Source: Chlorobiota bacterium (lineage in GTDB: Bacteria; Bacteroidota; Bacteroidia; Bacteroidales; B39-G9). From it: a stretch of 5,529 bases of DNA. The position numbers were made by a program, and so were the translations under genes. This document shows, piece after piece, positions 1-5,529 of this stretch; positions within the stretch are counted from its first letter, which is position 1, and each line of letters begins with the position of its first letter. Where the stretch lies: positions 1 to 5,529 of the forward strand of contig DAOVJU010000269.1 of assembly GCA_030632095.1 (NCBI GenBank), in the 5' to 3' direction. Under the pieces are notes generated by a model. It was not told the origin of the DNA. It saw only the letters and a program-made list of their open reading frames with translations, and ran no database searches.

Positions 1-104
1 AGTATTAATTAGTTAGAAAGCAGAGGTGAGAAAATAATAAAAAAAGATTAGAATAAATTTGGATTACAACATAGAAGAGTTTGTCTATAAACATAATAAT
101 AAGC

Positions 105-276
105 GAATACAATTAATGAGTCCAGTCTAAAAAGGTTAAAATTTGATTTTCAGTTATTTTTTGCCCCAAACCCAAGCGGGAGAAGTAACTGAAAATCAGT
201 CTCCCGTTTGGGATGGGGCAAAACTGATTTTCAGCATTTCAAAATGTTTCGTGCTTTTAGATGGAATACAATTAAT
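105..276. repeat. Possible small non-autonomous element bounded by 13-bp direct repeats
   Basis: The 13-mer GAATACAATTAAT occurs at 105-117 and again at 264-276 in the same orientation. Just inside lie inverted 7-mers, TCTAAAA at 126-132 and TTTTAGA at 255-261, and the centre is the large hairpin at 144-234. Direct repeats outside, inverted repeats inside and no coding capacity is the layout of a MITE-like or REP-like element, with the 13-mers as possible target duplications. Against this, the inner 7-mers are AT-rich and asymmetrically placed (8 nt from the left repeat, 2 nt from the right), and no related copy is visible in the window. The repeats themselves are certain; the mobile-element reading is inference. 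Confidence 0.4.
144..234. repeat. Nested hairpin: imperfect 25/24-nt arms plus a motif present three times
   Basis: Three complementarities are read directly. Stem I pairs 144-156 with 186-198, 13 bp perfect. Stem II pairs 159-183 with 200-223: 22 Watson-Crick pairs, one G-T pair (176/207), one A/A mismatch (169/213) and one bulged A (170), around a 16-nt loop. Stem III pairs 189-200 with 223-234, 12 bp perfect. Stems I and III compete for the same loop bases, and each crosses stem II, so they could form only as alternatives or as a pseudoknot. The shared motif TGATTTTCAG is at 144-153 and 225-234, with its complement in the loop at 189-198. Stem II has T residues on its 5' side and A residues on its 3' side, the reverse of an intrinsic terminator. 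Its function is unknown. Confidence 0.75.
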
Positions 277-291
277 AAATAGGTAAAAGCT

Positions 292-310
292 AAGGGCCAG
301 CAGCCTTTTT
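292..310 (+). terminator. Weak terminator-like hairpin
   Basis: AAGGGC (292-297) can pair with GCCTTT (303-308) around a 5-nt loop with one G-T pair, and the T run continues to 310. On the plus strand this resembles a short intrinsic terminator, but the stem is small and it uses most of the T run. No plus-strand gene is seen upstream in the window; it would matter only if the 144-234 structure is transcribed rightward. Confidence 0.2.
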
Positions 311-444
311 AAATTCGCCATATAATTTCAACTAAAAATAAGTTATACCAGGAAATTTAGAGTTTTCGTGCAAGCACTGATTAAGAGCTAAGTATTATTA
401 AGATGACTTTATTCTTAAGGAAAGAAATGATTTAAAAAACCAGC

Positions 445-1809
445 TTAAAATTTCATTGTAAAAATCGTTTCGTGCCTTTCAGTATCAGAATGTGCAGTAA
501 GTGTTCCCCCGTGCATTCTTACGATTTGTCTCGAAAGGCTTAAGCCAATACCAGAACCTTCAGTCTTTGTTGTAAAAAATGGAATAAATATTTTATCAAG
601 TACATCTTTAAGAATTCCTGGTCCATTGTCTTTAACATGTATCCCAATACGTCCGCGCTCACTTATTTTTGCACTAACTTCTACAATTCCATACTTTTGA
701 CCGTTAAGAGCATGAAAAGCATTTTTTATCAAGTTTATTAAAACTTGTTCAATTAGCTGAACATCAACCGTTAATTCTAAGCTTTCAGGTTCTACAAAAC
801 AATTGAGTTTAATTCTGTTGTCTTTAAATTCTTCTTCCATTAATAATTTAACAGTCTTGAAGATGTGATTTACCGGGACAATTTGAAAATGAGGTGTCGG
901 AAGTTTCGTGAGATTCCTGTAAGTTTCAACAAAATGAATTAATCCATTACTTCGTTTGTGAATTGTAATTAATGCATTTTGGATGTCTTCAATTGCTTCA
1001 CGGCTAATTTTACGGGGATCGGTTAATCCTTTATCGTTTTTTGTAGCATCAATCATTGAATTTATGGTTGAGGATAAAGAAGCTATAGGAGCAATAGAAT
1101 TCATGATTTCATGCGTCAATACTCGTATAAGTTTTTGCCAGGCTTCCATTTCTTTTTCCTCTAATTCTTCCTGGATGTTTTGAATGGCGACTAATGTAAT
1201 ATTTTGATTATGCAACTTAAATTCCTTGGCATAAATTGCTAACTGAAGAAAATCATCTTCATCCCGGATTTTAATTAAATTGTGTTCTCCGGTTTTTATT
1301 TTAAGTAAGCTTTTAGCAAGCGTAGGGCTTACTATTTTTAGATCATTAATATTGTTTAATTGTGCCTTTGAGAATAATTTTTTTGCTGCATTGTTGAACA
1401 TCTCCACATCACCATCCTGATAGTATGCAATAAGTGCTATGCCAATATGTTGAATTACATTTTGAAAAAAATAGTGATTTTCTTCCTTTTCAGCCCGTAT
1501 ATGTTGGAAATCCTGAATTACATCATTGAATGCTTTTTTTAATCCATCAAATGATGTTCCTAATCCTTCAATTTGGAAACTTCTGTTGAAATCAGAGTAT
1601 CTAATTGATTCAAAAAAACTTGTTATATCACGATTCACTTTGTTTACATAGTGTATAATTAAATAAACCTGGTAGGTTATTAACACAATTAAAAGTACAG
1701 GGGTTGTATAGTATTTTGATCTGAACCAGGTATAAAATAAAAGAAAAATACTCGCAGTGAGTATGATAACCCTAAAAATTAAATTATATGTAAAATTCTT
1801 ATAAATCAT
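445..1809 (-). CDS. NtrY-like membrane sensor histidine kinase
   Basis: This is a 454-residue kinase that would autophosphorylate and pass phosphate to the regulator encoded just upstream. Two membrane helices (about residues 11-28 and 38-55) are separated by only about 8 residues, so there is no periplasmic sensor domain. A linker or HAMP-like stretch (56-110) and a PAS-like segment (about 112-210) follow. The DHp H-box is LTHEIMNS with the phospho-accepting His233. The catalytic domain has the N-box around Asn363, G1 as DNGPGI (394-399), an F-box IPFFTTK (409-415) and G2 as GSGIGLSL (418-425), so it appears intact. The ATG overlaps the last 11 bp of the regulator gene, indicating translational coupling. 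The H-box and architecture resemble NtrY-type kinases of Bacteroidota. The signal is not identifiable; a membrane-embedded or cytoplasmic cue is most likely. Kinase assignment is firm, NtrY-like subfamily fairly firm. Confidence 0.93.
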   Translation of the reverse strand: MIYKNFTYNLIFRVIILTASIFLLFYTWFRSKYYTTPVLLIVLITYQVYLIIHYVNKVNRDITSFFESIRYSDFNRSFQIEGLGTSFDGLKKAFNDVIQDFQHIRAEKEENHYFFQNVIQHIGIALIAYYQDGDVEMFNNAAKKLFSKAQLNNINDLKIVSPTLAKSLLKIKTGEHNLIKIRDEDDFLQLAIYAKEFKLHNQNITLVAIQNIQEELEEKEMEAWQKLIRVLTHEIMNSIAPIASLSSTINSMIDATKNDKGLTDPRKISREAIEDIQNALITIHKRSNGLIHFVETYRNLTKLPTPHFQIVPVNHIFKTVKLLMEEEFKDNRIKLNCFVEPESLELTVDVQLIEQVLINLIKNAFHALNGQKYGIVEVSAKISERGRIGIHVKDNGPGILKDVLDKIFIPFFTTKTEGSGIGLSLSRQIVRMHGGTLTAHSDTERHETIFTMKF

Positions 1810-3175
1810 ATTTTTCTAATCGCCTGTAAAGTGAAGTTCTGGTTAATCCTAATTCTTTTGCCATATGGCTTATATTTCCGCTATACTTATTCATTACCTT
1901 CTGAATTATTGCTTTTTCAACATTATCAAGGTTGTAAGTTTCTAACTCAAGGCCATCCATTTTTTTACCAACTGAAGAAAGCAGAAAATCCTCGGCATTT
2001 AATTTATTATCATCACACATTATTACAGCTCGTTCAATAGCATGCTGTAATTCTCTTATGTTTCCAGGCCAACTGTAATGATTTAATGCTTTTATGGCAC
2101 TCTGGCTGATACCTTTTATAGGTTTGTTATATTTTTGGGTATACATTTTTAAGAAATGCCCTGATAAAACAGGTATATCTTCAATACGTTCTCTTAAAGG
2201 TGGCAAATGAATTTCAACTGTATTTATCCGATAAAGTAGATCCTGCCTGAATTTTTCTTCTGCAACTAAATTATAAATTTCAGCGTTAGTTGCACAAATG
2301 AGCCTTATGTCAATGGGTTTTGGTTGATTAGAGCCTACACGAATAACCTCTCTTCGTTCAATTACTGTAAGTAATTTTACCTGCATTTGTAACGAAAGAT
2401 TTCCAATTTCATCGAGAAAAAGTGTTCCACCTGCAGCGATTTCAAATCTACCGGATTTATCTTTATTTGCATCGGTAAATGCTCCTTTAACATGCCCGAA
2501 AAGCTCACTTTCAAACAATGTTTCAGCAATTGAACCCAGATCAATACTTATAAAAACTTCATCCTTTCGCATAGAATTCTGATGTAATGCCCTTGCCACA
2601 AGTTCTTTACCTGTTCCGTTTTCTCCTAATATTAATATGCTTGCATCCGTTGAGGCTACTTTTTGTATGGTTGTAAAGACATCTTGCATGCTTGGTGAAA
2701 CCCCTATGAAATCTTTCATAGGTTGATTTATATGTGCAATAAGTTCTTTTTGCTTTGACTTAAGTGTTGTTGTTTCTTTTCGCGATTGCCTTAATTTGAT
2801 TCCTGATGATAAGGTAGCTAATAATTTTTCATTTTGCCATGGTTTTAAGATAAAATCTGTTGCCCCGGCTTTTATTGCTTTTACTGTTTTTTCAGTATCA
2901 CCATAAGCAGTTATAAAGATTACAACTGCTTGTGGATCAATTTCAAGTATTTTATTCAGCCAGAAATACCCTTCTTTGCCACTAATTGCATCTTTTGTAA
3001 AATTCATATCCAGAAGAATAACATCAAATTGTTCTTTTTTAACAAGTTCAGGAATTTTTTCCGGATACATTTCTGTGTGAATGAATTCAACGTGAGGCTT
3101 TAATAACAGTTTTAATGAAAACAGGATATCTTCATTATCATCAATTGCTAAGATTTTTCCGACTTTATCAGGCAT
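1799..3175 (-). CDS. Sigma-54-dependent NtrC-family response regulator
   Basis: This 458-residue cytoplasmic activator has the full three-domain layout. The receiver (about 1-125) has the acidic pair Asp12/Asp13, phospho-acceptor Asp56, Thr89 and Lys111, with an extended loop after Asp56 (about 57-70). The AAA+ domain (about 155-390) has Walker A GENGTGKE (184-191), the sigma-54 contact loop GAFTDA (231-236), Walker B LFLDEI (252-257), likely arginine-finger residues Arg310/Arg316 and the sensor-II motif WPGNIREL (369-376). A Fis-type helix-turn-helix closes the protein (about 428-458). Phosphorylation by the adjacent kinase should drive oligomerisation and ATP-dependent opening of a sigma-54 promoter. 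It is the first gene of a minus-strand operon and overlaps the kinase by 11 bp. The likely target is the divergent efflux operon. The sixth-to-last base of the contact loop differs from classical GAFTGA at one residue (Gly to Asp235). Confidence 0.95.
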   Translation of the reverse strand: MPDKVGKILAIDDNEDILFSLKLLLKPHVEFIHTEMYPEKIPELVKKEQFDVILLDMNFTKDAISGKEGYFWLNKILEIDPQAVVIFITAYGDTEKTVKAIKAGATDFILKPWQNEKLLATLSSGIKLRQSRKETTTLKSKQKELIAHINQPMKDFIGVSPSMQDVFTTIQKVASTDASILILGENGTGKELVARALHQNSMRKDEVFISIDLGSIAETLFESELFGHVKGAFTDANKDKSGRFEIAAGGTLFLDEIGNLSLQMQVKLLTVIERREVIRVGSNQPKPIDIRLICATNAEIYNLVAEEKFRQDLLYRINTVEIHLPPLRERIEDIPVLSGHFLKMYTQKYNKPIKGISQSAIKALNHYSWPGNIRELQHAIERAVIMCDDNKLNAEDFLLSSVGKKMDGLELETYNLDNVEKAIIQKVMNKYSGNISHMAKELGLTRTSLYRRLEKYDL

Positions 3176-3225
3176 AATTGTATGTTTTTCTGATTTTGTA
3201 TATGTTATATTTCTTTAAGTTTTTA

Positions 3226-3253
3226 TGTTGTATCTGATTTTAAATGTACAACA
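3226..3253. repeat. Perfect 7-bp inverted repeat upstream of the regulator gene
   Basis: TGTTGTA (3226-3232) and TACAACA (3247-3253) are exact inverted copies 14 bp apart, 51-78 bp upstream of the regulator ATG. It could be an operator for autoregulation or a leader-RNA hairpin. The region is AT-rich, so chance is possible. Confidence 0.35.
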
Positions 3254-3432
3254 GAAATAAATAATGCCAAAATTATTTAAAGTATGTTTATTTAATATTA
3301 TAAGCAAACAGAACATTACAAAAACCATTCCTAAGCTTTTTTAAAATTATGAATTGATTTTCAGATTTGGTGTATTTGCTTAATTTTTACTAGCTTAATA
3401 TGTTTATTGTAAATTGAGCTTGCATACAAGAT

Positions 3433-3468
3433 TGTTCGAAATCGTACACTGCTGTATTTTTTCGTACA
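3433..3468. promoter_or_regulatory. Candidate tandem enhancer (UAS) for the NtrC-type regulator
   Basis: Site 1 at 3433-3448, TGTTCGAAATCGTACA, is a near-palindrome: arms TGTTCGA and TCGTACA match at 6 of 7 positions around AA. Site 2 at 3453-3468, TGTATTTTTTCGTACA, shares the TGT edge and the whole TCGTACA arm but has a degenerate left arm. Their centres are 20 bp apart, about two helical turns, placing both dimers on one face of the DNA. NtrC-family activators typically bind such paired sites some 70-150 bp upstream of their promoter. The -24-like element is about 65-100 bp downstream. Assignment to the neighbouring regulator is inference. Confidence 0.5.
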
Positions 3469-3533
3469 TTAAATAGTATTTATATAAAACCATTGAAAAT
3501 TTAAACAATTGATTTATACTATATTAATGTTGC

Positions 3534-3549
3534 TGGCATAATAAGTGTT
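3534..3549 (+). promoter_or_regulatory. Candidate sigma-54 promoter of the efflux operon
   Basis: TGGCATAATAAGTGTT compares with the -24/-12 consensus TGGCAC-N5-TTGC. The -24 part matches 5 of 6, including the essential GG. The -12 part reads GTGT, keeping the central TG but with T in place of C. GG and the -12 dinucleotide have the required 10-bp separation. Transcription would begin near 3560, leaving an 18-nt leader before the ATG at 3578 and excluding the GTG at 3545 as a start. The -12 mismatch keeps this tentative. Confidence 0.4.
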
Positions 3550-3577
3550 AAAATATGTTAAACAATTAGAATGTTTA

Positions 3578-4828
3578 ATGGATAAGAGGATTGAAAAAAA
3601 AGCATGGGGAAGAAGAAATGCATTTCGTATAACCATAGTAAGTGCATTTATATTATGGGCAATGTTCTATTTAATTTTCAGGGATAAAAGTTCAAAACTT
3701 AAAGTAGATTCGGCAAAAGTTACATTTGGCGAAGTAATTAATGATAAGTTTGAAGAGTATATTTCTCAAATTGGTACTGTTGCCCCAATATTAACAGTAT
3801 ACCTGGATGCTATTGAGGGAGGAAGGGTTGAAGAAATACAAGTTGAAAAAGGATGTATGGTTGAAAAAGACCAGGTTATTTTAAGATTAAGTAATCCGAA
3901 TTTGAATTTAAGTATATTGAATAGTGAAGCTAACCTGGCGGAGCAAATGAATTTTTTGCGAAATACCAGGCTTGCAATGGAGCAGGAAAAGTTAAGATTA
4001 AAAGAACAAATGTTAGATATTAAGTATAAACTGCAAAAGCAGGAAAGACTTTATAAAAAAAATAAACTTTTTTATGAACAAAACATTATTTCTGAAGAAG
4101 AATACCTGGTATCAAAAGAAGAGTATGAATATTTGTATAATATGAATATATTATTACTTGAAAAGGAAAAAACAGATTCTATGTTCAGATCGGTTCAAAT
4201 CAAGCAGTTTGAATTAAATTTGGAAAGAATGCAGGAGAACCTTGACCTTGTTCGTAACAAATTAGAAAACTTAAACGTTAAAGCACCTATAGCTGGTCAG
4301 CTAGGGGCACTAAATGCAGAAATTGGTGAAGCAAAAAAAGAAGGACAGCGGTTAGGGGTAATTAACGATTTACAGGCATACAAAGTAAAAGTATCAGTTG
4401 ATGAATATTACATTGATAGAATAACTGAAGAGCAGCAGGGTAAATTGAAAAGAAACAATGAAGAATTTAAACTAAAAGTAAAACGTATTTATCCTGAAGT
4501 TAAAAATGGCCGGTTTGATATTGATATGGTTTTTAATGGGGCTATTCCTGATAATATCAGGACAGGTCAAACATACAGGTTAATTATAAGCCTGGGCCAA
4601 TCAGAAGAAGCAATTATTATTCCAAAAGGAGGTTTTTACCAAAGCACAGGAGGACAATGGGTGTATGTTTTGAATGAAAATGGGACAGAGGCAATTAAGC
4701 GGAGCATAAGGCTTGGAAATCAAAATCCGATGTATTTTGAAGTGCTGGAAGGATTAAAACAAGGCGAAACAATTATTACTTCAGGTTATGATGATTTTGG
4801 AGACGTTGACAAAATAATATTTAATTAG
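3578..4828 (+). CDS. Membrane-anchored periplasmic adaptor (HlyD/MacA type) of a tripartite ABC exporter
   Basis: This 416-residue membrane fusion protein should bridge an inner-membrane ABC exporter and a TolC-like channel. It has a basic N-terminus and one uncleaved membrane helix (about 16-34), with no lipobox cysteine. The first biotinyl-lipoyl half (about 70-106, around YLDAIEGGRVEEIQV) is followed by a long alpha-helical hairpin rich in Glu, Lys, Leu and Gln (about 110-232), the second lipoyl half (about 233-268, KAPIAGQLGAL), a beta-barrel (about 268-340) and a membrane-proximal domain (about 341-416, IIIPKGGFY to the C-terminus). The hairpin tip carries Lys161, Phe165 and Ser172 in the spacing of the RLS motif by which AcrA/MacA adaptors dock to TolC. 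The ATG at 3578 is chosen over an in-frame GTG at 3545 because MDKRIEKK is a family-typical start and the GTG falls in the candidate promoter. The next gene follows after 29 bp. Substrate is unknown. Confidence 0.92.
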   Translation: MDKRIEKKAWGRRNAFRITIVSAFILWAMFYLIFRDKSSKLKVDSAKVTFGEVINDKFEEYISQIGTVAPILTVYLDAIEGGRVEEIQVEKGCMVEKDQVILRLSNPNLNLSILNSEANLAEQMNFLRNTRLAMEQEKLRLKEQMLDIKYKLQKQERLYKKNKLFYEQNIISEEEYLVSKEEYEYLYNMNILLLEKEKTDSMFRSVQIKQFELNLERMQENLDLVRNKLENLNVKAPIAGQLGALNAEIGEAKKEGQRLGVINDLQAYKVKVSVDEYYIDRITEEQQGKLKRNNEEFKLKVKRIYPEVKNGRFDIDMVFNGAIPDNIRTGQTYRLIISLGQSEEAIIIPKGGFYQSTGGQWVYVLNENGTEAIKRSIRLGNQNPMYFEVLEGLKQGETIITSGYDDFGDVDKIIFN

Positions 4829-4857
4829 AAAATAAATTAATACTAAACATAAAAACT

Positions 4858-5529
4858 ATGATGTTAAAAACCAATAATTTAGTAAAGATATTCAGAACTG
4901 ATGAGGTTGAAACCACCGCCCTTAATAATGTAAATATGGAAATACAAAATGGTGAATTTGTTGCAGTTATGGGCCCGTCAGGTTGTGGTAAATCCACTTT
5001 ACTTAATATTTTAGGATTACTGGACAATCCAACTAATGGAGAATTGTATTTCATGGAGAATGAAGTATCGAAACTTAATGAGCGTAAACGGACTGTATTC
5101 AGAAAGGGAAATATAGGTTTCGTATTTCAGAGTTTTAATCTTATTGATGAACTTACGGTTTATGAAAATGTTGAGTTGCCATTATTGTATTTAAGGATGC
5201 CATCATCAGAGCGCAGAAGGCGTGTTCAGGAAGTACTGGACCGTATGAAGATAGCCCATCGTAAGAATCATTTTCCACAGCAATTATCTGGTGGCCAGCA
5301 GCAAAGAGTTGCTGTTTCAAGGGCAGTTGTAACAAAGCCAAAGTTGATTTTAGCGGATGAACCAACAGGAAACCTTGATTCTGCAAATGGAGAAGAAGTT
5401 ATGGGTATAATAAGTGAGCTAAACGAAGAAGGTACTACTATTGTAATGGTAACACACTCGCCTTCAGATGCAGAAAAAGCACACCGCATAGTTCAATTGT
5501 TTGATGGGCATATTGTTACCGAGAATATA
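4858..5529 (+). CDS. ABC exporter ATPase, MacB/LolD family (3' end beyond window)
   Basis: The 224 codons seen cover essentially a whole nucleotide-binding domain, open to the last base. It would hydrolyse ATP on the cytoplasmic face to drive MacB/FtsX-type permeases. Walker A is GPSGCGKST (39-47), the Q-loop glutamine is Gln91 in FVFQSFNLI, the signature is LSGGQQQR (143-150), Walker B with D-loop is LILADEPTGNLD (163-174) with catalytic Glu168, and the H-loop is His200 in VTHS. The order, the SFNLI segment after the Q-loop and the compact length fit the MacB/LolD/FtsE group. Two ATG codons stand in tandem (4858, 4861) and the exact start is undecided by one residue; the leader is A-rich without a Shine-Dalgarno sequence. 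The family is usually about 220-250 residues, so only a few codons should be missing. It is the second gene of the operon with the adaptor. Confidence 0.93.
   Translation, partial: MMLKTNNLVKIFRTDEVETTALNNVNMEIQNGEFVAVMGPSGCGKSTLLNILGLLDNPTNGELYFMENEVSKLNERKRTVFRKGNIGFVFQSFNLIDELTVYENVELPLLYLRMPSSERRRRVQEVLDRMKIAHRKNHFPQQLSGGQQQRVAVSRAVVTKPKLILADEPTGNLDSANGEEVMGIISELNEEGTTIVMVTHSPSDAEKAHRIVQLFDGHIVTENI

Larger units (their letters stand above)
1..444. other. Gene-free region downstream of the kinase, with nested repeats
   Basis: No open frame of credible length or composition is present on either strand; the longest start-to-stop runs are about a dozen codons (for example 245-283). The stretch lies 3' of the minus-strand kinase gene. 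Most of it is AT-rich. The exception is 159-223, a locally GC-rich imperfect hairpin surrounded by short direct and inverted repeats, listed separately. No strong intrinsic terminator for the kinase operon is visible just below 445: a 6-bp AT-only inverted repeat (398-403 / 413-418) is too weak to call. What lies to the left of base 1 is unknown, so this could be an intergenic region or the remains of something larger. Confidence 0.7.
3176..3577. promoter_or_regulatory. Divergent control region between regulator and efflux operon
   Basis: About 400 AT-rich bases separate the start of the regulator from the likely start of the adaptor and must hold both promoters. Visible elements are a tandem palindrome pair (3433-3468), a -24/-12-like sequence (3534-3549) and an inverted repeat (3226-3253). 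On the minus strand TAATTTTG (3275-3268) fits the Bacteroidota -7 box TAnnTTTG, which would give a leader of roughly 85 nt for the regulator, but no TTTG is found at the expected 19-21 nt upstream. The motif TTGATTTTCAG at 3354-3364 is shared with 143-153 in the left intergenic region. No coding sequence is supported here. Confidence 0.7.

Noticed and set aside
54..61. TAAATTTG, a match to the Bacteroidota -7 promoter box
   Set aside because: No TTTG or TTG lies 19-21 nt upstream, and single -7 matches are common in AT-rich DNA.
159..223. Hairpin as intrinsic terminator or integron attC site
   Set aside because: The T run precedes and the A run follows the stem on both strand readings, opposite to a terminator; the outer core sites of attC are missing and no integrase is in the window.
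105..276. CRISPR array or tandem repeat
   Set aside because: Repeats are only two or three copies, partly inverted, with unequal spacing and no cas genes nearby.
983..1183. Open plus-strand frame inside the kinase gene
   Set aside because: It is antisense to conserved kinase motifs (H-box region) and has no family resemblance; a shadow of the real gene.
1831..2040. Open plus-strand frame inside the regulator gene
   Set aside because: Antisense to the Fis-type DNA-binding end of the regulator; hydrophobic look arises from the complementary codons.
3264..3344. Small plus-strand frame of 26 codons beginning MPKLFKVCL
   Set aside because: No ribosome-binding context, composition of random AT-rich DNA, and it sits inside the divergent control region.
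3545..3577. GTG at 3545 as adaptor start, adding 11 residues
   Set aside because: The added residues (ending ECL) are atypical for the family N-terminus, and the GTG overlaps the candidate -12 element; ATG at 3578 fits better.
4821..5489. Three open minus-strand frames opposite the ABC ATPase
   Set aside because: They oppose Walker A, signature and Walker B coding sequence and resemble no known protein; shadows.

Overview
The window looks like chromosomal DNA from an AT-rich member of the Bacteroidota. I base this on family resemblance of the proteins (an NtrY-like kinase with an LTHEIMNS H-box, an NtrC-type regulator with an extended receiver loop, and an adaptor beginning MDKRIEKK), on low GC, and on the absence of clear Shine-Dalgarno sequences before the starts. 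No search was run, so the genus is open.

Layout. Bases 1-444 carry no convincing gene. They hold a compact nested repeat structure (about 105-276): a strong imperfect hairpin, a short motif present in both orientations around and inside it, and a 13-bp direct repeat on either side. Bases 445-3175 are a two-gene minus-strand operon: a sigma-54-dependent NtrC-family response regulator (transcribed first, 3175 to 1799) and a membrane histidine kinase (1809 to 445), overlapping by 11 bp. Bases 3176-3577 are the divergent control region. Bases 3578-4828 (plus strand) encode a membrane-anchored HlyD/MacA-type adaptor. From 4858 to the window end runs a MacB/LolD-type ABC ATPase whose stop codon lies beyond the window.

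How it works together (inference). The kinase and regulator form a cognate pair next to the efflux operon they probably control. Two 16-bp palindrome-like sites with centres 20 bp apart (3433-3468) lie about 65-100 bp upstream of an imperfect -24/-12 sigma-54 promoter match (3534-3549). That promoter would start transcription near 3560, just before the ATG at 3578. The adaptor and ATPase would combine with FtsX/MacB-type permeases and a TolC-like outer-membrane channel, probably encoded just past the window, to make a tripartite exporter. The substrate cannot be read from the sequence.

The protein-coding part is a recognisable locus type. The least explained sequence is the 105-276 element, followed by the regulator/promoter architecture, which makes a specific testable prediction.
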